A DNA stretch of 64,000 bases from NCBI GenBank assembly GCA_014860575.1, contig JACZJK010000020.1, positions 124,001 to 188,000 of the forward strand. Direction: 5' to 3'. Of the stretch, positions 52,090 to 62,788 are shown piece after piece. Source of the stretch: Bacteroidales bacterium (GTDB lineage: Bacteria; Bacteroidota; Bacteroidia; Bacteroidales; JAAYJT01). The stretch's first letter is position 1, and each line of letters begins with the position of its first letter. The notes below the pieces were generated by a model that ran no database searches, was not told where the DNA came from, and was given only the letters and a program-made list of their open reading frames with translations. The position numbers were made by a program, and so were the translations under genes.

Positions 52090-52345
52090 CAAAAAATGGG
52101 GCCGGAACAGGGAAAATATCCCCTGGCTGACAAGCTTTAAAGCTTAGTAAGTTTTAAGGAAACCTGAGAAGAGCAGACAATTATAGGTTTCACCGGTATC
52201 AGATCATTAAGGCACGCCCCTGGCCTTTAATCAATTAAGATACTGTGGATGTCTGGTTAACTACCCTTCTCTCCATTCCTATCTTACATAGTGAAAAGTT
52301 CTCAGTCGTCCGGTTCGCAGGAAAGCCTGACCTATTTTTTATTTT
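52090..52345 (+). ncRNA. Candidate small RNA or attenuating leader before rpsL
   Basis: A transcript from P1 would begin near 52090. The sequence has short inverted repeats (CAGGGAAAATATCCCCTG near 52112, AAGCTTTAAAGCTT near 52131, and GAAACCT/AGGTTTC at about 52159-52191) and reaches a terminator-like hairpin at 52312-52332 followed by TATTTTTTATTTT. No open frame of note lies in it. It is either a free small RNA or an attenuated leader of the ribosomal operon. I do not recognise a known RNA family. Confidence 0.3.
52312..52340 (+). terminator. Terminator-like hairpin in the rpsL leader
   Basis: GGT and CAGG (52312-52321) pair with CCTG and ACC (52326-52332), with a three-base bulge (TCG) in the 5' arm. 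A T-rich run follows to about 52345. The stem is short, so it may only be a partial terminator. Confidence 0.4.
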
Positions 52346-52374
52346 GAACAGGTTCATTGGTAAAATTAAAGTTG

Positions 52375-52382
52375 TACTTTTG
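52375..52382 (+). promoter_or_regulatory. Proximal -7 box (TACTTTTG, P2) before rpsL
   Basis: TACTTTTG lies 44 bases before the rpsL ATG, downstream of the terminator-like hairpin. The nearest TTG (52357-52359) gives a spacer of 15 bases, shorter than usual. Confidence 0.45.
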
Positions 52383-52426
52383 CACCCCCAAATTCAAAGG
52401 GTGTTTAATAAATCAAAGCGTAAATT

Positions 52427-52807
52427 ATGCCTACAATTCAGCAACTGGTAAGAAAAGGACGCAAAGAACTGGTTGATAAAAGTAAATCGCCGGCCCTTGA
52501 TTCATGTCCGCAACGACGCGGTGTTTGTGTCAGGGTTTATACCACTACTCCCAAGAAACCTAACTCAGCCATGCGTAAAGTGGCCAGGGTAAGGCTCACC
52601 AACGGAAAAGAAGTGAATGCTTACATCCCTGGCGAAGGCCATAACCTCCAGGAACACTCCATCGTGATGATCCGTGGCGGCAGGGTGAAAGACCTTCCGG
52701 GTGTAAGATATCACATCATCCGCGGCGCTTTGGATACTGCCGGAGTTGATGGCCGCAACCAACGCAGATCGAAATACGGAACCAAAAGGCCTAAGGCGAA
52801 AAAATAA
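52427..52807 (+). CDS. rpsL: 30S ribosomal protein S12
   Basis: The 126-residue protein is standard S12: [14 protein letters not shown], the decoding-site motif [34 protein letters not shown] and [18 protein letters not shown], with the Asp in VKDLPG being the usual methylthiolation site. The Lys residues that change in streptomycin-resistant mutants are wild type. It is the first gene of the str part of the cluster and lies 34 bases before rpsG. Confidence 0.98.
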   Translation: MPTIQQLVRKGRKELVDKSKSPALDSCPQRRGVCVRVYTTTPKKPNSAMRKVARVRLTNGKEVNAYIPGEGHNLQEHSIVMIRGGRVKDLPGVRYHIIRGALDTAGVDGRNQRRSKYGTKRPKAKK

Positions 52808-52841
52808 TTTACCCGCATTAATAATATAAGGTAATTGCACA

Positions 52842-53309
52842 ATGAGGAAGTCAAGACCCAAAAAGAGAATAATTCTCCCCGACCCCAGATTCAATGATCC
52901 CTTGGTCACAAAGTTTGTGAACAACATTATGTTAATGGGAGCCAAAAGCACAGCCTACAGAATTTTTTATGAAGCCATTGATAAGGTTTCTGAAAAAACA
53001 CAGGAAGATGGCCTGGAATTGTTTAAAAAAGCATTGACCAATGTTACCCCTGCCGTTGAGGTTCGAAGCCGTCGCGTGGGTGGTGCAACTTTTCAGATTC
53101 CATCTGAAATCCGCCCCGGACGTAAACAATCCATCGGCATGAAAAACCTCATTGGGTATGCACGCAAACGTCATGAAAAATCAATGGGCCAGAAACTGGC
53201 TTCTGAGATCATGGCTGCAGCAAAGGAAGAAGGCGGAGCCTTCAAAAAGAAAGAAGATACACACCGTATGGCAGAAGCCAACAAGGCATTCAGCCATTTC
53301 AGGTTTTAA
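52842..53309 (+). CDS. rpsG: 30S ribosomal protein S7
   Basis: The 155-residue protein starts [17 protein letters not shown], and has the conserved [18 protein letters not shown] and [18 protein letters not shown] stretches. It initiates assembly of the 30S head by binding 16S rRNA and sits near the E site. The spacing to fusA is 36 bases. Confidence 0.98.
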   Translation: MRKSRPKKRIILPDPRFNDPLVTKFVNNIMLMGAKSTAYRIFYEAIDKVSEKTQEDGLELFKKALTNVTPAVEVRSRRVGGATFQIPSEIRPGRKQSIGMKNLIGYARKRHEKSMGQKLASEIMAAAKEEGGAFKKKEDTHRMAEANKAFSHFRF

Positions 53310-53345
53310 TCAATAATTAAGGTAAAGCAACGGGATACAATAACA

Positions 53346-55451
53346 ATGTCAGGCAGACAAAAATATACGCGCAACATTGGCATTATGGCTCACATAGATG
53401 CGGGTAAAACCACAACTACTGAGCGGATATTGTATTATACTGGTGTGAATTACCGTATGGGCGAAGTACACGACGGCGCCGCCACCATGGACTATATGGT
53501 GCAGGAGCAGGAACGTGGCATTACAATCACTTCAGCCGCAACCACTGTTTTCTGGAACCATCACGACCAGAAATTCAAGATTAACATCATTGATACTCCC
53601 GGCCACGTAGATTTCACGGTTGAGGTTGAGCGTTCGCTTCGCGTACTCGATGGCGCTGTTGCGCTGTTCTGTGCTGTGGGCGGTGTTGAACCACAATCGG
53701 AAACTGTTTGGAAACAAGCGGATAAATACAAAGTTCCCCGTATAAGCTTCATCAATAAGATGGACAGGTCGGGCGCTGATTTCTTTAATGTAGTGGGTCA
53801 GATCAGGGAAAGATTGGGAGCCAATCCAATTCCACTCCAACTACCCATTGGCAGCGAAGATAATTTTATTGGCGTGGTTGATCTGATTGCAAACAAAGCC
53901 TATGTATGGGACGATGAGAGCCTGGGGTCGAATTTCGACGAAGGCCCGGTTCCCGAAGATATGGTAGAATTGGTTCATGAATACCGCACCAAATTGATTG
54001 AAGGCACTGCCGAGGAAAGCGAAGCCTTACTCGAAAAGTTCCTTACTGATCCTGATGGAATCTCTGAAGCAGAAATTATTGAAGCGGTTCGCAAAGCTAC
54101 GCTTGAACTCCGGATTACACCGGTAATCTGCGGAGCTTCATTTAAAAATAAAGGCGTTCAGCATTTACTCGACGCCATCGTGGCATATCTTCCAAATCCG
54201 TATGATCTTGAAGCCGTAAAAGGAATCAACCCATACACCGAGAAAGAAGAATTGCGCCACCCAACCAACAAAGATCCTTTCTGCTCCCTGGCATTCAAGA
54301 TCACAACCGATCCGTTTGTCGGGCGCGTTGCATTTTTCAGGGTCTATAGCGGTGAGCTCAAACCTGGTACAATGGTTCTGAACACAACAACCGGGAAAAA
54401 AGAAAGAATTTCGCGCATTTTCCAGATGCACGCCAACAAGCAAAACCCGATTGATTATATCGAGGCCGGAGATATCTGCGCCGCCGTTGGGTTCAAAGAT
54501 ATTCGTACAGGCGATACACTTTGCGAAGAGAAAAGTCCCCTCGTACTCGAAAACATTACTTTCCCCGAACCTGTGATCAGCATGGCGATTGAGCCAAAAA
54601 CACAGGATGATATTGATAAACTGGATATTGCCTTACATAAACTCGCCGAAGAAGATCCAACTTTTATTGTAAGAGTTGATTCAGAAACCGGTCAGACCCT
54701 CGTCAGCGGAATGGGTGAACTGCATCTTGATATCATTACCGATCGGCTAAAAAGAGAGTTCCGTATTGAAGTAAGCAAGGGTGCACCACAGGTTGCTTAT
54801 AAGGAAGCTTTCCTTTCAACAGTGAAACACCGCGAAACTTATAAGAAACAAACCGGCGGCCGCGGCAAGTTTGCCGATATCGTATTTGAATTTGGCCCTG
54901 CTGATGAAAACGAACGCGGATTGCAGTTTATCAACAAGGTTACAGGCGGAAACATCCCAAAAGAATATATTTCTCCAATTGAAAAAGGATTTAAACTTGG
55001 TATGCAGAATGGCGTTCTTGCCGGTTTCCCGGTCGAAAGCCTGAAAGTTACCCTGCTCGACGGCTCTTTCCATGCTGTTGACAGCGATCAGCTTGCATTT
55101 GAGATTGCTGCCCGTTTGGCTTTCAAGGAAGCCGGACGCAAAGCCCAGGCTGTTTTGCTCGAACCATTTATGAGCCTTGAGGTTGTTTGCCCCGAAGAAT
55201 TTATCGGCGAAGTTACAGGCGATCTTAACCGCCGCCGTGCCAGCGTTGAACGCATTGAGGTAAGAGGCAATATGCAGGCTGTTAGAGCCACAGTGCCACT
55301 TTCCGGAATGTTCGGTTATGTGACAACACTTCGTAGTCTCACTTCCGGCCGTGGAACTTCCACTATGGAGTTTTCTCATTACAGCGAAACGCCAAAGAAT
55401 GTTACAGAAGAAGTTGTTTTAAAGACCAAAGGTTATTTAGTAAAAGCATAG
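53346..55451 (+). CDS. fusA: Elongation factor G
   Basis: The 701-residue GTPase has the five G motifs: G1 [14 protein letters not shown]2 RGITITSA, G3 [10 protein letters not shown]4 NKMDR and G5 near CGASFKNKG. Domains II-V follow, with [14 protein letters not shown] and the conserved [12 protein letters not shown]. It drives translocation on the ribosome. Unlike the E. coli str operon, no tuf gene follows: rpsJ is next, 33 bases on. Confidence 0.98.
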   Translation: MSGRQKYTRNIGIMAHIDAGKTTTTERILYYTGVNYRMGEVHDGAATMDYMVQEQERGITITSAATTVFWNHHDQKFKINIIDTPGHVDFTVEVERSLRVLDGAVALFCAVGGVEPQSETVWKQADKYKVPRISFINKMDRSGADFFNVVGQIRERLGANPIPLQLPIGSEDNFIGVVDLIANKAYVWDDESLGSNFDEGPVPEDMVELVHEYRTKLIEGTAEESEALLEKFLTDPDGISEAEIIEAVRKATLELRITPVICGASFKNKGVQHLLDAIVAYLPNPYDLEAVKGINPYTEKEELRHPTNKDPFCSLAFKITTDPFVGRVAFFRVYSGELKPGTMVLNTTTGKKERISRIFQMHANKQNPIDYIEAGDICAAVGFKDIRTGDTLCEEKSPLVLENITFPEPVISMAIEPKTQDDIDKLDIALHKLAEEDPTFIVRVDSETGQTLVSGMGELHLDIITDRLKREFRIEVSKGAPQVAYKEAFLSTVKHRETYKKQTGGRGKFADIVFEFGPADENERGLQFINKVTGGNIPKEYISPIEKGFKLGMQNGVLAGFPVESLKVTLLDGSFHAVDSDQLAFEIAARLAFKEAGRKAQAVLLEPFMSLEVVCPEEFIGEVTGDLNRRRASVERIEVRGNMQAVRATVPLSGMFGYVTTLRSLTSGRGTSTMEFSHYSETPKNVTEEVVLKTKGYLVKA

Positions 55452-55484
55452 AATTTTTGAACTCAATAAATAAAACATACAAAC

Positions 55485-55790
55485 GTGAGCCAAAAGATCA
55501 GAATTAAATTAAAGTCCTATGATTACAATCTGGTGGATAAATCAGCCGAAAAGATTGTAAAAACTGTAAAGTCAACAGGTGCAGTGGTAAATGGGCCTAT
55601 TCCTTTGCCTACAAACAAAAAGATCTTTACGGTGCTAAAGTCCACCTTTGTAAACAAGAAATCGAGGGACCAATTTCAGTTATGCACCTACAAGCGATTG
55701 CTTGATATTTACAGCACCACATCCAAAACGATTGATGCTTTGATGAAGCTGGAACTTCCAAGTGGTGTTGAAGTGGAGATTAAAGTATAA
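55485..55790 (+). CDS. rpsJ: 30S ribosomal protein S10
   Basis: The 101-residue protein has the standard core [18 protein letters not shown], then [17 protein letters not shown] and the [15 protein letters not shown] segment. The same protein is the transcription elongation partner NusE. The start codon is taken as GTG (ttgaactcaataaataaaac upstream, then GTGAGCCAAAAG), as no ATG is near. It opens the S10 part of the cluster. Confidence 0.96.
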   Translation: MSQKIRIKLKSYDYNLVDKSAEKIVKTVKSTGAVVNGPIPLPTNKKIFTVLKSTFVNKKSRDQFQLCTYKRLLDIYSTTSKTIDALMKLELPSGVEVEIKV

Positions 55791-55832
55791 TTGATTGTTA
55801 AGGCTTCGTTAACCGAATAAAAAGAAGAAGAG

Positions 55833-56462
55833 ATGTCAGGAATTATAGGTAAAAAAATCGGGATGACCAGCATTTTTAATGCTGCAGGCAAAAATGTGCC
55901 CTGCACTGTTATTGAAGCAGGACCGTGTGTGGTTACCCAGATTAAGACAAAAGACGTAGATGGATATGAATCCATCCAGTTGTCGTACGACGAGAAAAAA
56001 GAGAAGCACACTACCAAGGCTTTGCTTGGACATTTCCAGAAAGCCGGTACGACCCCAAAGAAAATGGTTGCTGAGTTTACCCGTTTCGAAGTTGGTCACC
56101 AGAAAAAGTTTGGCGACCTTGTTACAGTAGATATTTTCGTTGAAGGTGAGTTCATTGACGTTGTGGGTGTTTCAAAAGGTAAAGGTTTTCAGGGTGTTGT
56201 AAGGCGTCATAAATTCGCCGGTGTTGGACAAGGATCACACGGCCAGCACGACCGTTTGAGAGCCCCCGGTTCAATTGGAGCATCATCCTATCCTTCGCGG
56301 GTCTTTAAAGGAATGCGTATGGCCGGCCGCATGGGTGGCAACCGTACCAAAATGATCAACCTGCAGGTAGTACGAATTTTGCCAGAAAAGAATCTTATTA
56401 TTGTGAAGGGTTCAATACCCGGAGCCAAAGGATCATACGTAATAGTTGAAAGATGGAGCTAG
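55833..56462 (+). CDS. rplC: 50S ribosomal protein L3
   Basis: The 209-residue protein starts [16 protein letters not shown] and carries the long-loop motif [18 protein letters not shown] (the Gln is a methylation site in E. coli), then [19 protein letters not shown]. It helps start 50S assembly near the peptidyl transferase centre. Its last 10 bases overlap the start of rplD. Confidence 0.97.
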   Translation: MSGIIGKKIGMTSIFNAAGKNVPCTVIEAGPCVVTQIKTKDVDGYESIQLSYDEKKEKHTTKALLGHFQKAGTTPKKMVAEFTRFEVGHQKKFGDLVTVDIFVEGEFIDVVGVSKGKGFQGVVRRHKFAGVGQGSHGQHDRLRAPGSIGASSYPSRVFKGMRMAGRMGGNRTKMINLQVVRILPEKNLIIVKGSIPGAKGSYVIVERWS

Positions 56463-57079
56463 AAGTATATAACATTAAAGGTGAGAAGACCACCAGGACT
56501 GTAACGCTGAATGACGAAATCTTCGCCGTTACCCCAAATGATCATGCCCTGTATCTTGATGCCAAACAATATATGGCCAATCAACGTCAAGGCACTCATA
56601 GCAGTCTCGAAAAATCTACGATTTCAGGAAGCACCCGCAAACTGAAACGCCAGAAAGGAACTGGTACAGCCAGGGCCGGAAGTATTAAATCGCCGTTGCT
56701 TCGTGGTGGAGCCAGGGTTTTTGGCCCACATCCCCGCGACTATTTTTTCAAGCTCAACAAGAAGCTGAAAAAGATTGCACGCAAAAGCGCATTGAGCTAC
56801 AAGGCACAGAGCAATAGCATTGTTGTTGTCGAGGATTTCACTTTCGAAACTCCAAAAACAAAGAGTGTGATTGAGATGATCAATGTTTTCAAAGTGCAAG
56901 GTAAAAAGGTTCTGTTTGTGGTTCCCGAATCCAATACCGGACTTTTTCTTTCGTCAAGGAACATTCCCAATACAAAAGTTGTGTTGGCCGATAGCCTTAA
57001 CACCTACGATATACTCAATGCACACAGCATGTTCTTTTTCGAGAGCTCGCTTGGCAAACTTGAACAGGTATTGGCTTAA
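56453..57079 (+). CDS. rplD: 50S ribosomal protein L4
   Basis: The 208-residue protein has the conserved [20 protein letters not shown]-type segment (here [20 protein letters not shown]) followed by [20 protein letters not shown]. Its ATG at 56453 lies 10 bases before the end of rplC, so translation is coupled. L4 lines the exit tunnel; in E. coli it also represses the S10 operon by binding its leader, which has not been shown for Bacteroidota. Confidence 0.97.
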   Translation: MELEVYNIKGEKTTRTVTLNDEIFAVTPNDHALYLDAKQYMANQRQGTHSSLEKSTISGSTRKLKRQKGTGTARAGSIKSPLLRGGARVFGPHPRDYFFKLNKKLKKIARKSALSYKAQSNSIVVVEDFTFETPKTKSVIEMINVFKVQGKKVLFVVPESNTGLFLSSRNIPNTKVVLADSLNTYDILNAHSMFFFESSLGKLEQVLA

Positions 57080-57112
57080 ACAGCAAATTAACAACTCATA
57101 AACCTCATCACG

Positions 57113-57403
57113 ATGAGCATCATAGTAAAACCTATAGTAACAGAGAAAATGACAGCCCAGGGCGAGCGATTGCAACGCTACGGCTTTGTTGTGCGCAAAG
57201 CAGCCAACAAGCTTCAGATCAAGAAGGCTGTTGAAGATCTGTACAGTGTTGATGTCAAGGATGTGAACACCATGAATTACAGCGGCAAGAACAAATCGCG
57301 CTTTACAAAACGTGGATTCATTTCCGGACGTACATCAGCGTTCAAAAAGGCTATTATCACATTAGCCCAGGGACAAACAATTGATTTTTATAGCAACATT
57401 TAG
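57113..57403 (+). CDS. rplW: 50S ribosomal protein L23
   Basis: The 96-residue protein starts MSIIVKPIVTEKMT and has FVVRKAANKLQIKKAVEDLY, the family core. L23 sits at the tunnel exit and is the docking site for trigger factor and signal recognition particle. It is 12 bases from rplB. Confidence 0.97.
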   Translation: MSIIVKPIVTEKMTAQGERLQRYGFVVRKAANKLQIKKAVEDLYSVDVKDVNTMNYSGKNKSRFTKRGFISGRTSAFKKAIITLAQGQTIDFYSNI

Positions 57404-57415
57404 AAATTAAGATAA

Positions 57416-58240
57416 ATGGCTTTAAAGAAATTCAAACCGACAACACCCGGTCAGCGCTTCAAGGTCATCAGCGCGTTTGATGACATTACGACCATGGAAC
57501 CCGAAAAGAGTTTACTGGTTCCCCGCAAGAAATCCGGGGGCCGTAACAACCAGGGAAGAATGACCATGCGTTATATCGGTGGAGGTCATAAGCAACAATT
57601 AAGGTTAATTGACTTCAAGCGCGACAAAGATGGTATTCCGGCAGTAGTTAAAACGATCGAATACGATCCGCTGCGTACTGCCCGCATTGCATTACTTGTA
57701 TATGCCGACGGAGAAAAACGTTACATCGTTTCGCCTCATGGATTAAAAGTAGGACAAACTGTTTCCTCCGGAAAAGGCGTAAGCCCCGACGTTGGCAATA
57801 CTTTGTTCCTGAGTGAGATTCCTTTCGGAACAGTAATTCATAATATTGAGTTGCGACCCGGACAAGGAGCAAAGATGGCACGCAGTGCAGGTTCATCAGC
57901 ACAGTTGATGTCGCGCGATGGAAAGTTCGCAATAATTAAACTGCCCTCAGGTGAGAGCAGGATGATATTGCAGACATGTAAAGCAACCGTGGGTATGGCT
58001 TCAAATATTGACCATAGCCTCGAAAAGTCTGGCAAGGCAGGACGTAGCCGCTGGTTTGGCCGCAGGCCCCGCGTACGTGGCGTTGTTATGAACCCGGTTG
58101 ATCACCCTATGGGTGGTGGCGAAGGCAGGGCAACAGGTGGTCATCCAAGATCACGCAATGGTATCCCGGCCAAGGGCTTCAAGACACGTTCAAAAAAGAA
58201 GGCGTCAAGCAAGTATATCCTTGAAAGAAGGAAGAAATAA
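57416..58240 (+). CDS. rplB: 50S ribosomal protein L2
   Basis: The 274-residue protein has the expected motifs: [40 protein letters not shown] and, near the end, [19 protein letters not shown] with the functionally important His. It binds 23S rRNA and is needed for subunit joining and peptidyl transferase activity. Confidence 0.98.
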   Translation: MALKKFKPTTPGQRFKVISAFDDITTMEPEKSLLVPRKKSGGRNNQGRMTMRYIGGGHKQQLRLIDFKRDKDGIPAVVKTIEYDPLRTARIALLVYADGEKRYIVSPHGLKVGQTVSSGKGVSPDVGNTLFLSEIPFGTVIHNIELRPGQGAKMARSAGSSAQLMSRDGKFAIIKLPSGESRMILQTCKATVGMASNIDHSLEKSGKAGRSRWFGRRPRVRGVVMNPVDHPMGGGEGRATGGHPRSRNGIPAKGFKTRSKKKASSKYILERRKK

Positions 58241-58283
58241 TCAATAGTATAATATTGCTCTATAATATTAAACACAGATACAA

Positions 58284-58562
58284 ATGAGCCGTTCGCTGAA
58301 AAAAGGCCCTTTCCTAAATCATAAACTCGAGAAGAAAGTGATGGGCATGCTCGAGAGTAAAAAGAAAACTGTGATCAAAACATGGTCCAGGAGTTCGGTG
58401 ATAATTCCCGATTTTGTCGGGCAGACAATCGCTGTTCATAATGGCAACAAGTTTATCCCTGTTTATGTGACTGAAAACATGGTTGGTCATAAGTTGGGAG
58501 AATTTGCACCCACCCGTATTTTTAGAGGTCATGCTGGAAGTAAAGATAAAGGCAAAAAATAA
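58284..58562 (+). CDS. rpsS: 30S ribosomal protein S19
   Basis: The 92-residue protein starts [20 protein letters not shown] and has the conserved [19 protein letters not shown] and [17 protein letters not shown]. It sits in the 30S head beside S13. Confidence 0.98.
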   Translation: MSRSLKKGPFLNHKLEKKVMGMLESKKKTVIKTWSRSSVIIPDFVGQTIAVHNGNKFIPVYVTENMVGHKLGEFAPTRIFRGHAGSKDKGKK

Positions 58563-58574
58563 AGGACAAGAATA

Positions 58575-59009
58575 ATGGGATCAAGAAAAAATATCAGCGC
58601 AGAGCGCCGTAAGGAAGAGAAGAAGACAATTGCTTATGCCCGCCTGGGCAATGTGCCAACATCGCCAAGAAAGATGCGATTGGTCATTGACCTCATCCGT
58701 GGAAAGGATGTTGACCAGGCTCTTTATATTCTGAAAACCTGCCCGAAAGAACCGGCAGTTCGCGTTCGCAAACTCCTCTTGTCAGCAATGGCAAACTGGC
58801 AGGTAAAGAATGAAGGCGTTAGAATAGAAGACAGCAGTTTGTTTGTAAAAACAATACAAGCTGATGCCGGCAGGGTTCTGAAAAGGATCAGGCCTGCTCC
58901 CCAGGGACGCGCACATCGGATTCGCAAACGCTCGAACCATGTTACCCTGGTATTGGGAAGCAGGGTTGAAATTCCGGTAAAAGAAACAGAAAATAAAACT
59001 CAAGAATAA
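58575..59009 (+). CDS. rplV: 50S ribosomal protein L22
   Basis: The 144-residue protein has the L22 core [20 protein letters not shown] and the long beta-hairpin region [18 protein letters not shown] that reaches into the exit tunnel. It is somewhat longer than E. coli L22 (110 residues), with N- and C-terminal extensions (the tail ends [10 protein letters not shown]). Confidence 0.97.
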   Translation: MGSRKNISAERRKEEKKTIAYARLGNVPTSPRKMRLVIDLIRGKDVDQALYILKTCPKEPAVRVRKLLLSAMANWQVKNEGVRIEDSSLFVKTIQADAGRVLKRIRPAPQGRAHRIRKRSNHVTLVLGSRVEIPVKETENKTQE

Positions 59010-59054
59010 ACAAACAATTTTGCCTGAAGGCAGCACAAATAAATAATCTGTTTA

Positions 59055-59819
59055 ATGGGACAAAAAACTAATCCGATCGGTCTTAGGTTAGGAATCATCA
59101 AAGGATGGGATTCCAATTGGTATGGCGGAAAAAGCTTCGAGGGGAAATTGGTGGAGGATGAAAAAATCCGCAGATACCTCAATGCCCGTCTGGCTAAAGC
59201 CGGCGTTTCAAGGATCATAATTGAACGTACACTGAAGCTTGTTACCGTGACCATCAATACTGCACGCCCCGGTATAATTATTGGCAAGGGCGGACAGGAA
59301 GTTGACAAGCTGAAAGAAGAGCTTAAGAAACTTACCGGGAAAGAAATTCAGATCAATATCTCGGAAATTAAGCGCCCCGAAATTGATGCTGTAATTGTAG
59401 GTCAAACCATTGCCCGCCAGATTGAAGGCAGGATTTCGCACCGCAGGGCCATTAAAACTTCCATTGCTTCAGCCATGCGCATCGGAGCAGAAGGTATTAA
59501 AGTTTTGATTGGTGGCCGTTTGGGTGGCGCTGAAATGGCCCGCCGCGAGCAGTATAAAGAAGGCCGCATCCCATTGCATACTTTGCGGGCCGACATTGAC
59601 TACGCTACAGCCGAAGCACATACAACCTACGGTCGTATTGGTATTAAAGTCTGGATCTGTAAAGGAGAAATTTACGGCAAGCCCGATCTTTCACCAGCAA
59701 CTGAAAGCTCACAGAAACCTAAAACATCAGCACCTCAGCGCTCAAGGGGCGGAAGGCCAGGTGGTGGCGACAGAGACAGGGACAGGGACAAAGGCGGAGC
59801 ACGCCGCAGGACCAGATAA
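59055..59819 (+). CDS. rpsC: 30S ribosomal protein S3
   Basis: The 254-residue protein starts [20 protein letters not shown], has a KH domain with the GKGG loop ([17 protein letters not shown]), and the C-terminal domain [21 protein letters not shown] basic, low-complexity tail ([10 protein letters not shown] followed by [10 protein letters not shown] and RRRTR) extends beyond the usual end. S3 lines the mRNA entry site. Confidence 0.97.
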   Translation: MGQKTNPIGLRLGIIKGWDSNWYGGKSFEGKLVEDEKIRRYLNARLAKAGVSRIIIERTLKLVTVTINTARPGIIIGKGGQEVDKLKEELKKLTGKEIQINISEIKRPEIDAVIVGQTIARQIEGRISHRRAIKTSIASAMRIGAEGIKVLIGGRLGGAEMARREQYKEGRIPLHTLRADIDYATAEAHTTYGRIGIKVWICKGEIYGKPDLSPATESSQKPKTSAPQRSRGGRPGGGDRDRDRDKGGARRRTR

Positions 59820-59852
59820 TTTAAAATTAAATAACCTTAATTCCTTACTATA

Positions 59853-60281
59853 ATGTTACAGCCGAAAAAGACCAAGTACAGAAAGATGCAGAAGGGCAAA
59901 ATGAAGGGCAATGCCATGCGTGGAAACCAGCTGGCTTTCGGTTCCTTTGGTATCAAAACCCTGGAAGAAGCATGGATTACCGGTCGTCAGATTGAGGCAG
60001 CACGTCAGGCCGTGACACGTTTTATGAAACGTGAAGGACAAATCTGGATCAGAATTTTCCCCGATAAGCCGGTAACCAAAAAACCCGCCGAAGTACGTAT
60101 GGGTAAAGGTAAAGGCGCTCCTGAATATTTCGTTGCTCCCATCACCCCTGGCCGCATTCTTTTCGAAGCCGAAGGTGTTTCGCTGGAAGTAGCAAAAGAA
60201 GCCATGAGGCTTGCTGCACAAAAACTTCCGATAGCTACCAAGTTTGTGGTACGGCGCGATTATGTTGAAGAAACTATATAG
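59853..60281 (+). CDS. rplP: 50S ribosomal protein L16
   Basis: The 142-residue protein has [40 protein letters not shown] and [20 protein letters not shown], the standard L16 motifs. It sits by the A-site tRNA arm and completes the peptidyl transferase centre. Confidence 0.97.
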   Translation: MLQPKKTKYRKMQKGKMKGNAMRGNQLAFGSFGIKTLEEAWITGRQIEAARQAVTRFMKREGQIWIRIFPDKPVTKKPAEVRMGKGKGAPEYFVAPITPGRILFEAEGVSLEVAKEAMRLAAQKLPIATKFVVRRDYVEETI

Positions 60282-60317
60282 CCTTTTCCAGGCAAAAACG
60301 GATAAGACACGATAAAT

Positions 60318-60524
60318 ATGAAACAGTCAGTAATCATAGAACTTTCCACCCCCGACATTATTGAAAGGCTGGAAGAAGAGCGCAAACAGATTGTCAGGCT
60401 CAAGTTAAACCATTCTGTTTCTCCTTTGGAGAATCCTAACAAGATCAAGGATTACAGGAAAACCATTGCCAGGCTCCAGACCGAGTTAAGGAAAAGACAG
60501 CTTGACCAACGGGCAAAATCATAA
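60318..60524 (+). CDS. rpmC: 50S ribosomal protein L29
   Basis: The 68-residue helical protein has the L29 pattern, ending in NPNKIKDYRKTIARLQTELR and KRQLDQRAKS. It lies at the tunnel exit beside L23. Confidence 0.94.
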   Translation: MKQSVIIELSTPDIIERLEEERKQIVRLKLNHSVSPLENPNKIKDYRKTIARLQTELRKRQLDQRAKS

Positions 60525-60542
60525 ATGTTTAATCGCTAAACG

Positions 60543-60800
60543 ATGGAAATCAGGAAATTAAGAAAAGAAAAGACAGGTCTTGTAGTCAGCAATAAAATGG
60601 ACAAGACCATTGTTGTGCTCGTTGAGCGCCGGCTTCGTCACCCCAAGTATGGCAAGTACGTTAAAAAGTCATCAAAGTTTATGACCCACGACGAACAGAA
60701 CGAATGCCAGATTGGTGATACCGTGCGCATCATGGAAACCCGTCCGCTGAGCAAGGACAAATGCTGGAGGCTAGTCGAAATCATTGAAAGAGTAAAATAA
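60543..60800 (+). CDS. rpsQ: 30S ribosomal protein S17
   Basis: The 85-residue OB-fold protein has [20 protein letters not shown] and [20 protein letters not shown]. It binds the central 16S rRNA region early in 30S assembly. rplN begins 2 bases after its stop. Confidence 0.97.
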   Translation: MEIRKLRKEKTGLVVSNKMDKTIVVLVERRLRHPKYGKYVKKSSKFMTHDEQNECQIGDTVRIMETRPLSKDKCWRLVEIIERVK

Positions 60801-60802
60801 TT

Positions 60803-61171
60803 ATGATACAGCAGGAATCAAGATTAAATGTTGCCGATAACAGCGGCGCCAAAGAAGTACTCTGCATCAGGGTGCTCGGTGGAACCAAACGCAGGTACGC
60901 ATCCATTGGCGATAAAATTATCGTTACGGTAAAAAACGCCCTTCCATCGGGCAACATTAAAAAGGGAACAGTAGCTAAGGCCGTTGTGGTCAGAACCAAA
61001 AAGGAAATTCGTCGCAACGATGGTTCCTATATCCGTTTCGACGATAACGCAGTGGTGCTGCTGAATGCCGCAGGCGAAATGTCAGGCACCCGTATTTTCG
61101 GGCCGGTTGCCCGCGAGCTTAGGGAAAAACAATACATGAAGATCGTATCATTGGCACCAGAAGTGCTTTAA
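60803..61171 (+). CDS. rplN: 50S ribosomal protein L14
   Basis: The 122-residue protein starts [20 protein letters not shown] and has the conserved [20 protein letters not shown] and [20 protein letters not shown]. It lies at the subunit interface and binds the silencing factor RsfS. Confidence 0.98.
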   Translation: MIQQESRLNVADNSGAKEVLCIRVLGGTKRRYASIGDKIIVTVKNALPSGNIKKGTVAKAVVVRTKKEIRRNDGSYIRFDDNAVVLLNAAGEMSGTRIFGPVARELREKQYMKIVSLAPEVL

Positions 61172-61185
61172 TTGAGCAGTGTACT

Positions 61186-61512
61186 ATGACACAACAGAAA
61201 TTACATATCAAAAAAGGCGATAACGTAATGGTAATCTCCGGCGACTACAAAGGAACACAGGGAAAAGTCCTGGAAGTAGATGCAGGTAAATACCGCGCCA
61301 TCGTTGAAGGAATAGCGCTGGTATCAAAACATACCAGGCCCGATGCCAAAAACCCTAAAGGTGGCATCATTAAAAAAGAATCATTTGTTAACCTTTCGAA
61401 CCTTATGGTGGTTGATGGTAGCGGAAAACCTACCCGCACAGCACGTAAAGTGGATGAAAAATCAGGCAAAGCGGTTCGTATTTCTAAAAAATCAGGGGAG
61501 GTAATCAAGTAA
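61186..61512 (+). CDS. rplX: 50S ribosomal protein L24
   Basis: The 108-residue protein has a KOW motif near its start ([20 protein letters not shown]) and the typical [20 protein letters not shown]. It begins 50S assembly. Its last base is the first base of the rplE start codon (overlap at 61512). Confidence 0.97.
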   Translation: MTQQKLHIKKGDNVMVISGDYKGTQGKVLEVDAGKYRAIVEGIALVSKHTRPDAKNPKGGIIKKESFVNLSNLMVVDGSGKPTRTARKVDEKSGKAVRISKKSGEVIK

Positions 61513-62066
61513 TGGAATACCAGGCAAGATTAAAACAAAAGTACCAGGCCGAAATCATTCCTGCCATGCAGGAACAGTTCAAGTATAAAAGCCCGATGCA
61601 GGTTCCGCGATTGCTGAAAATCTGCATCAATCAGGGTCTTGGTGATGCTATCACCGACAAAAAACTGATTGATAGCGGCCTCAACGAAATGACCATGATT
61701 TCAGGACAAAAGGCGGTTCCTACAAAATCAAAGAAGGACATCTCCAACTTCAAACTGCGTAAGGGCATGCCTATTGGCACGAGGGTCACACTTCGCCGCG
61801 AACGTATGTATGAATTCCTCGACAGGCTCATTTCAGTTTCCATTCCACGTATCCGCGACTTCCGCGGTATCAACGAAAAAGGATTTGATGGCCGCGGCAA
61901 CTACACACTCGGAATTCCCGAACAGATCATTTTCCCGGAAATCAATATTGATAAGATTGCCAAGATCAATGGGATGGATGTCACTTTCGTGACTACTGCC
62001 AATACTGATAACGAGTGCCTGGCATTACTCAAAGAATTTGGTTTACCCTTTAAAAATCAGAAATAA
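61512..62066 (+). CDS. rplE: 50S ribosomal protein L5
   Basis: The 184-residue protein has [20 protein letters not shown] and [20 protein letters not shown], with [20 protein letters not shown]. It binds 5S rRNA in the central protuberance. Confidence 0.98.
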   Translation: MEYQARLKQKYQAEIIPAMQEQFKYKSPMQVPRLLKICINQGLGDAITDKKLIDSGLNEMTMISGQKAVPTKSKKDISNFKLRKGMPIGTRVTLRRERMYEFLDRLISVSIPRIRDFRGINEKGFDGRGNYTLGIPEQIIFPEINIDKIAKINGMDVTFVTTANTDNECLALLKEFGLPFKNQK

Positions 62067-62069
62067 CCC

Positions 62070-62339
62070 ATGGCAAAAGAATCAATTAAAGCAAGAGAAA
62101 TAAAGAGGCAGCGCATGGTTGCAAAATTCGCTGAAAAGCGTGCAGCACTGAAAGCCGCAGGAGACTATTATGGTTTGCAGATGCTTCCCAGAAATGCTTC
62201 GCCCGTTCGTTTGCATAACCGTTGTAAAATCACTGGCAGACCCAAAGGTTACATTCGTTTGTTTGGCGTTTCGCGTATAAATTTCCGCGAGATGGCACTC
62301 AATGGATTAATCCCCGGAATCACCAAAGCCAGTTGGTAA
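62070..62339 (+). CDS. rpsN: 30S ribosomal protein S14 (non-zinc form)
   Basis: The 89-residue protein is the longer S14 form: it has one Cys only, not the CxxC pairs of the short zinc-binding form. Motifs are [20 protein letters not shown] and [20 protein letters not shown] with the tail TKASW. rplE stops 3 bases before its start. Confidence 0.97.
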   Translation: MAKESIKAREIKRQRMVAKFAEKRAALKAAGDYYGLQMLPRNASPVRLHNRCKITGRPKGYIRLFGVSRINFREMALNGLIPGITKASW

Positions 62340-62373
62340 ATAAGGCATTAATTTGAAATAATAATAAAATCTC

Positions 62374-62772
62374 ATGATTACCGATCCAATTGCAGATTAT
62401 CTGACTCGAATAAGGAACGCCGTGATGGCCAATCACAGGATTGTTGAAGTTCCTGCATCGAACATCAAAAAGGAGATGACAAAAATCCTCTTTGAAAAAG
62501 GCTATATCCTGAACTATAAGTTTGAAGACGATGGCCGGCAGGGCACAATCAAAATTGCCCTTAAATACCATCCTGTTTCCAAACAGCCTGCCATCACCAA
62601 ACTGGAAAGAATAAGCAGCCCCGGTTTACGCCAATACTCCGACTCACATACCCTTCCAAGGGTTATGAACGGAATGGGTATTGCCATTCTTACAACATCG
62701 CAGGGTGTTATGACCGACAAAGAAGCCCGTGTGAAGAAAATTGGCGGCGAAGTATTGTGTTACGTTAGTTAA
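62374..62772 (+). CDS. rpsH: 30S ribosomal protein S8
   Basis: The 132-residue protein starts MITDPIADYLTRIRNAVMA and ends with the conserved GMGIAILTTSQGVMTDKEAR and VLCYVS. In E. coli it binds 16S rRNA helix 21 and represses the spc operon; such control has not been shown for this lineage. The stop codon overlaps the region of a strong ribosome binding site for rplF. Confidence 0.97.
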   Translation: MITDPIADYLTRIRNAVMANHRIVEVPASNIKKEMTKILFEKGYILNYKFEDDGRQGTIKIALKYHPVSKQPAITKLERISSPGLRQYSDSHTLPRVMNGMGIAILTTSQGVMTDKEARVKKIGGEVLCYVS

Positions 62773-62780
62773 TAAGGAGG
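62773..62780 (+). promoter_or_regulatory. Strong Shine-Dalgarno site (TAAGGAGG) for rplF
   Basis: TAAGGAGG lies 8 bases before the ATG at 62789. Most genes here lack a clear Shine-Dalgarno sequence, as is usual for Bacteroidota. It decides the rplF start against the in-frame ATG at 62741, which falls inside rpsH. Confidence 0.75.
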
Positions 62781-62788
62781 CCAGAAGA

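Noticed and set aside
62741-62788. Longer N-terminus for L6
   Set aside because: It lies inside rpsH, is not L6-like, and a strong ribosome binding site marks the ATG at 62789.
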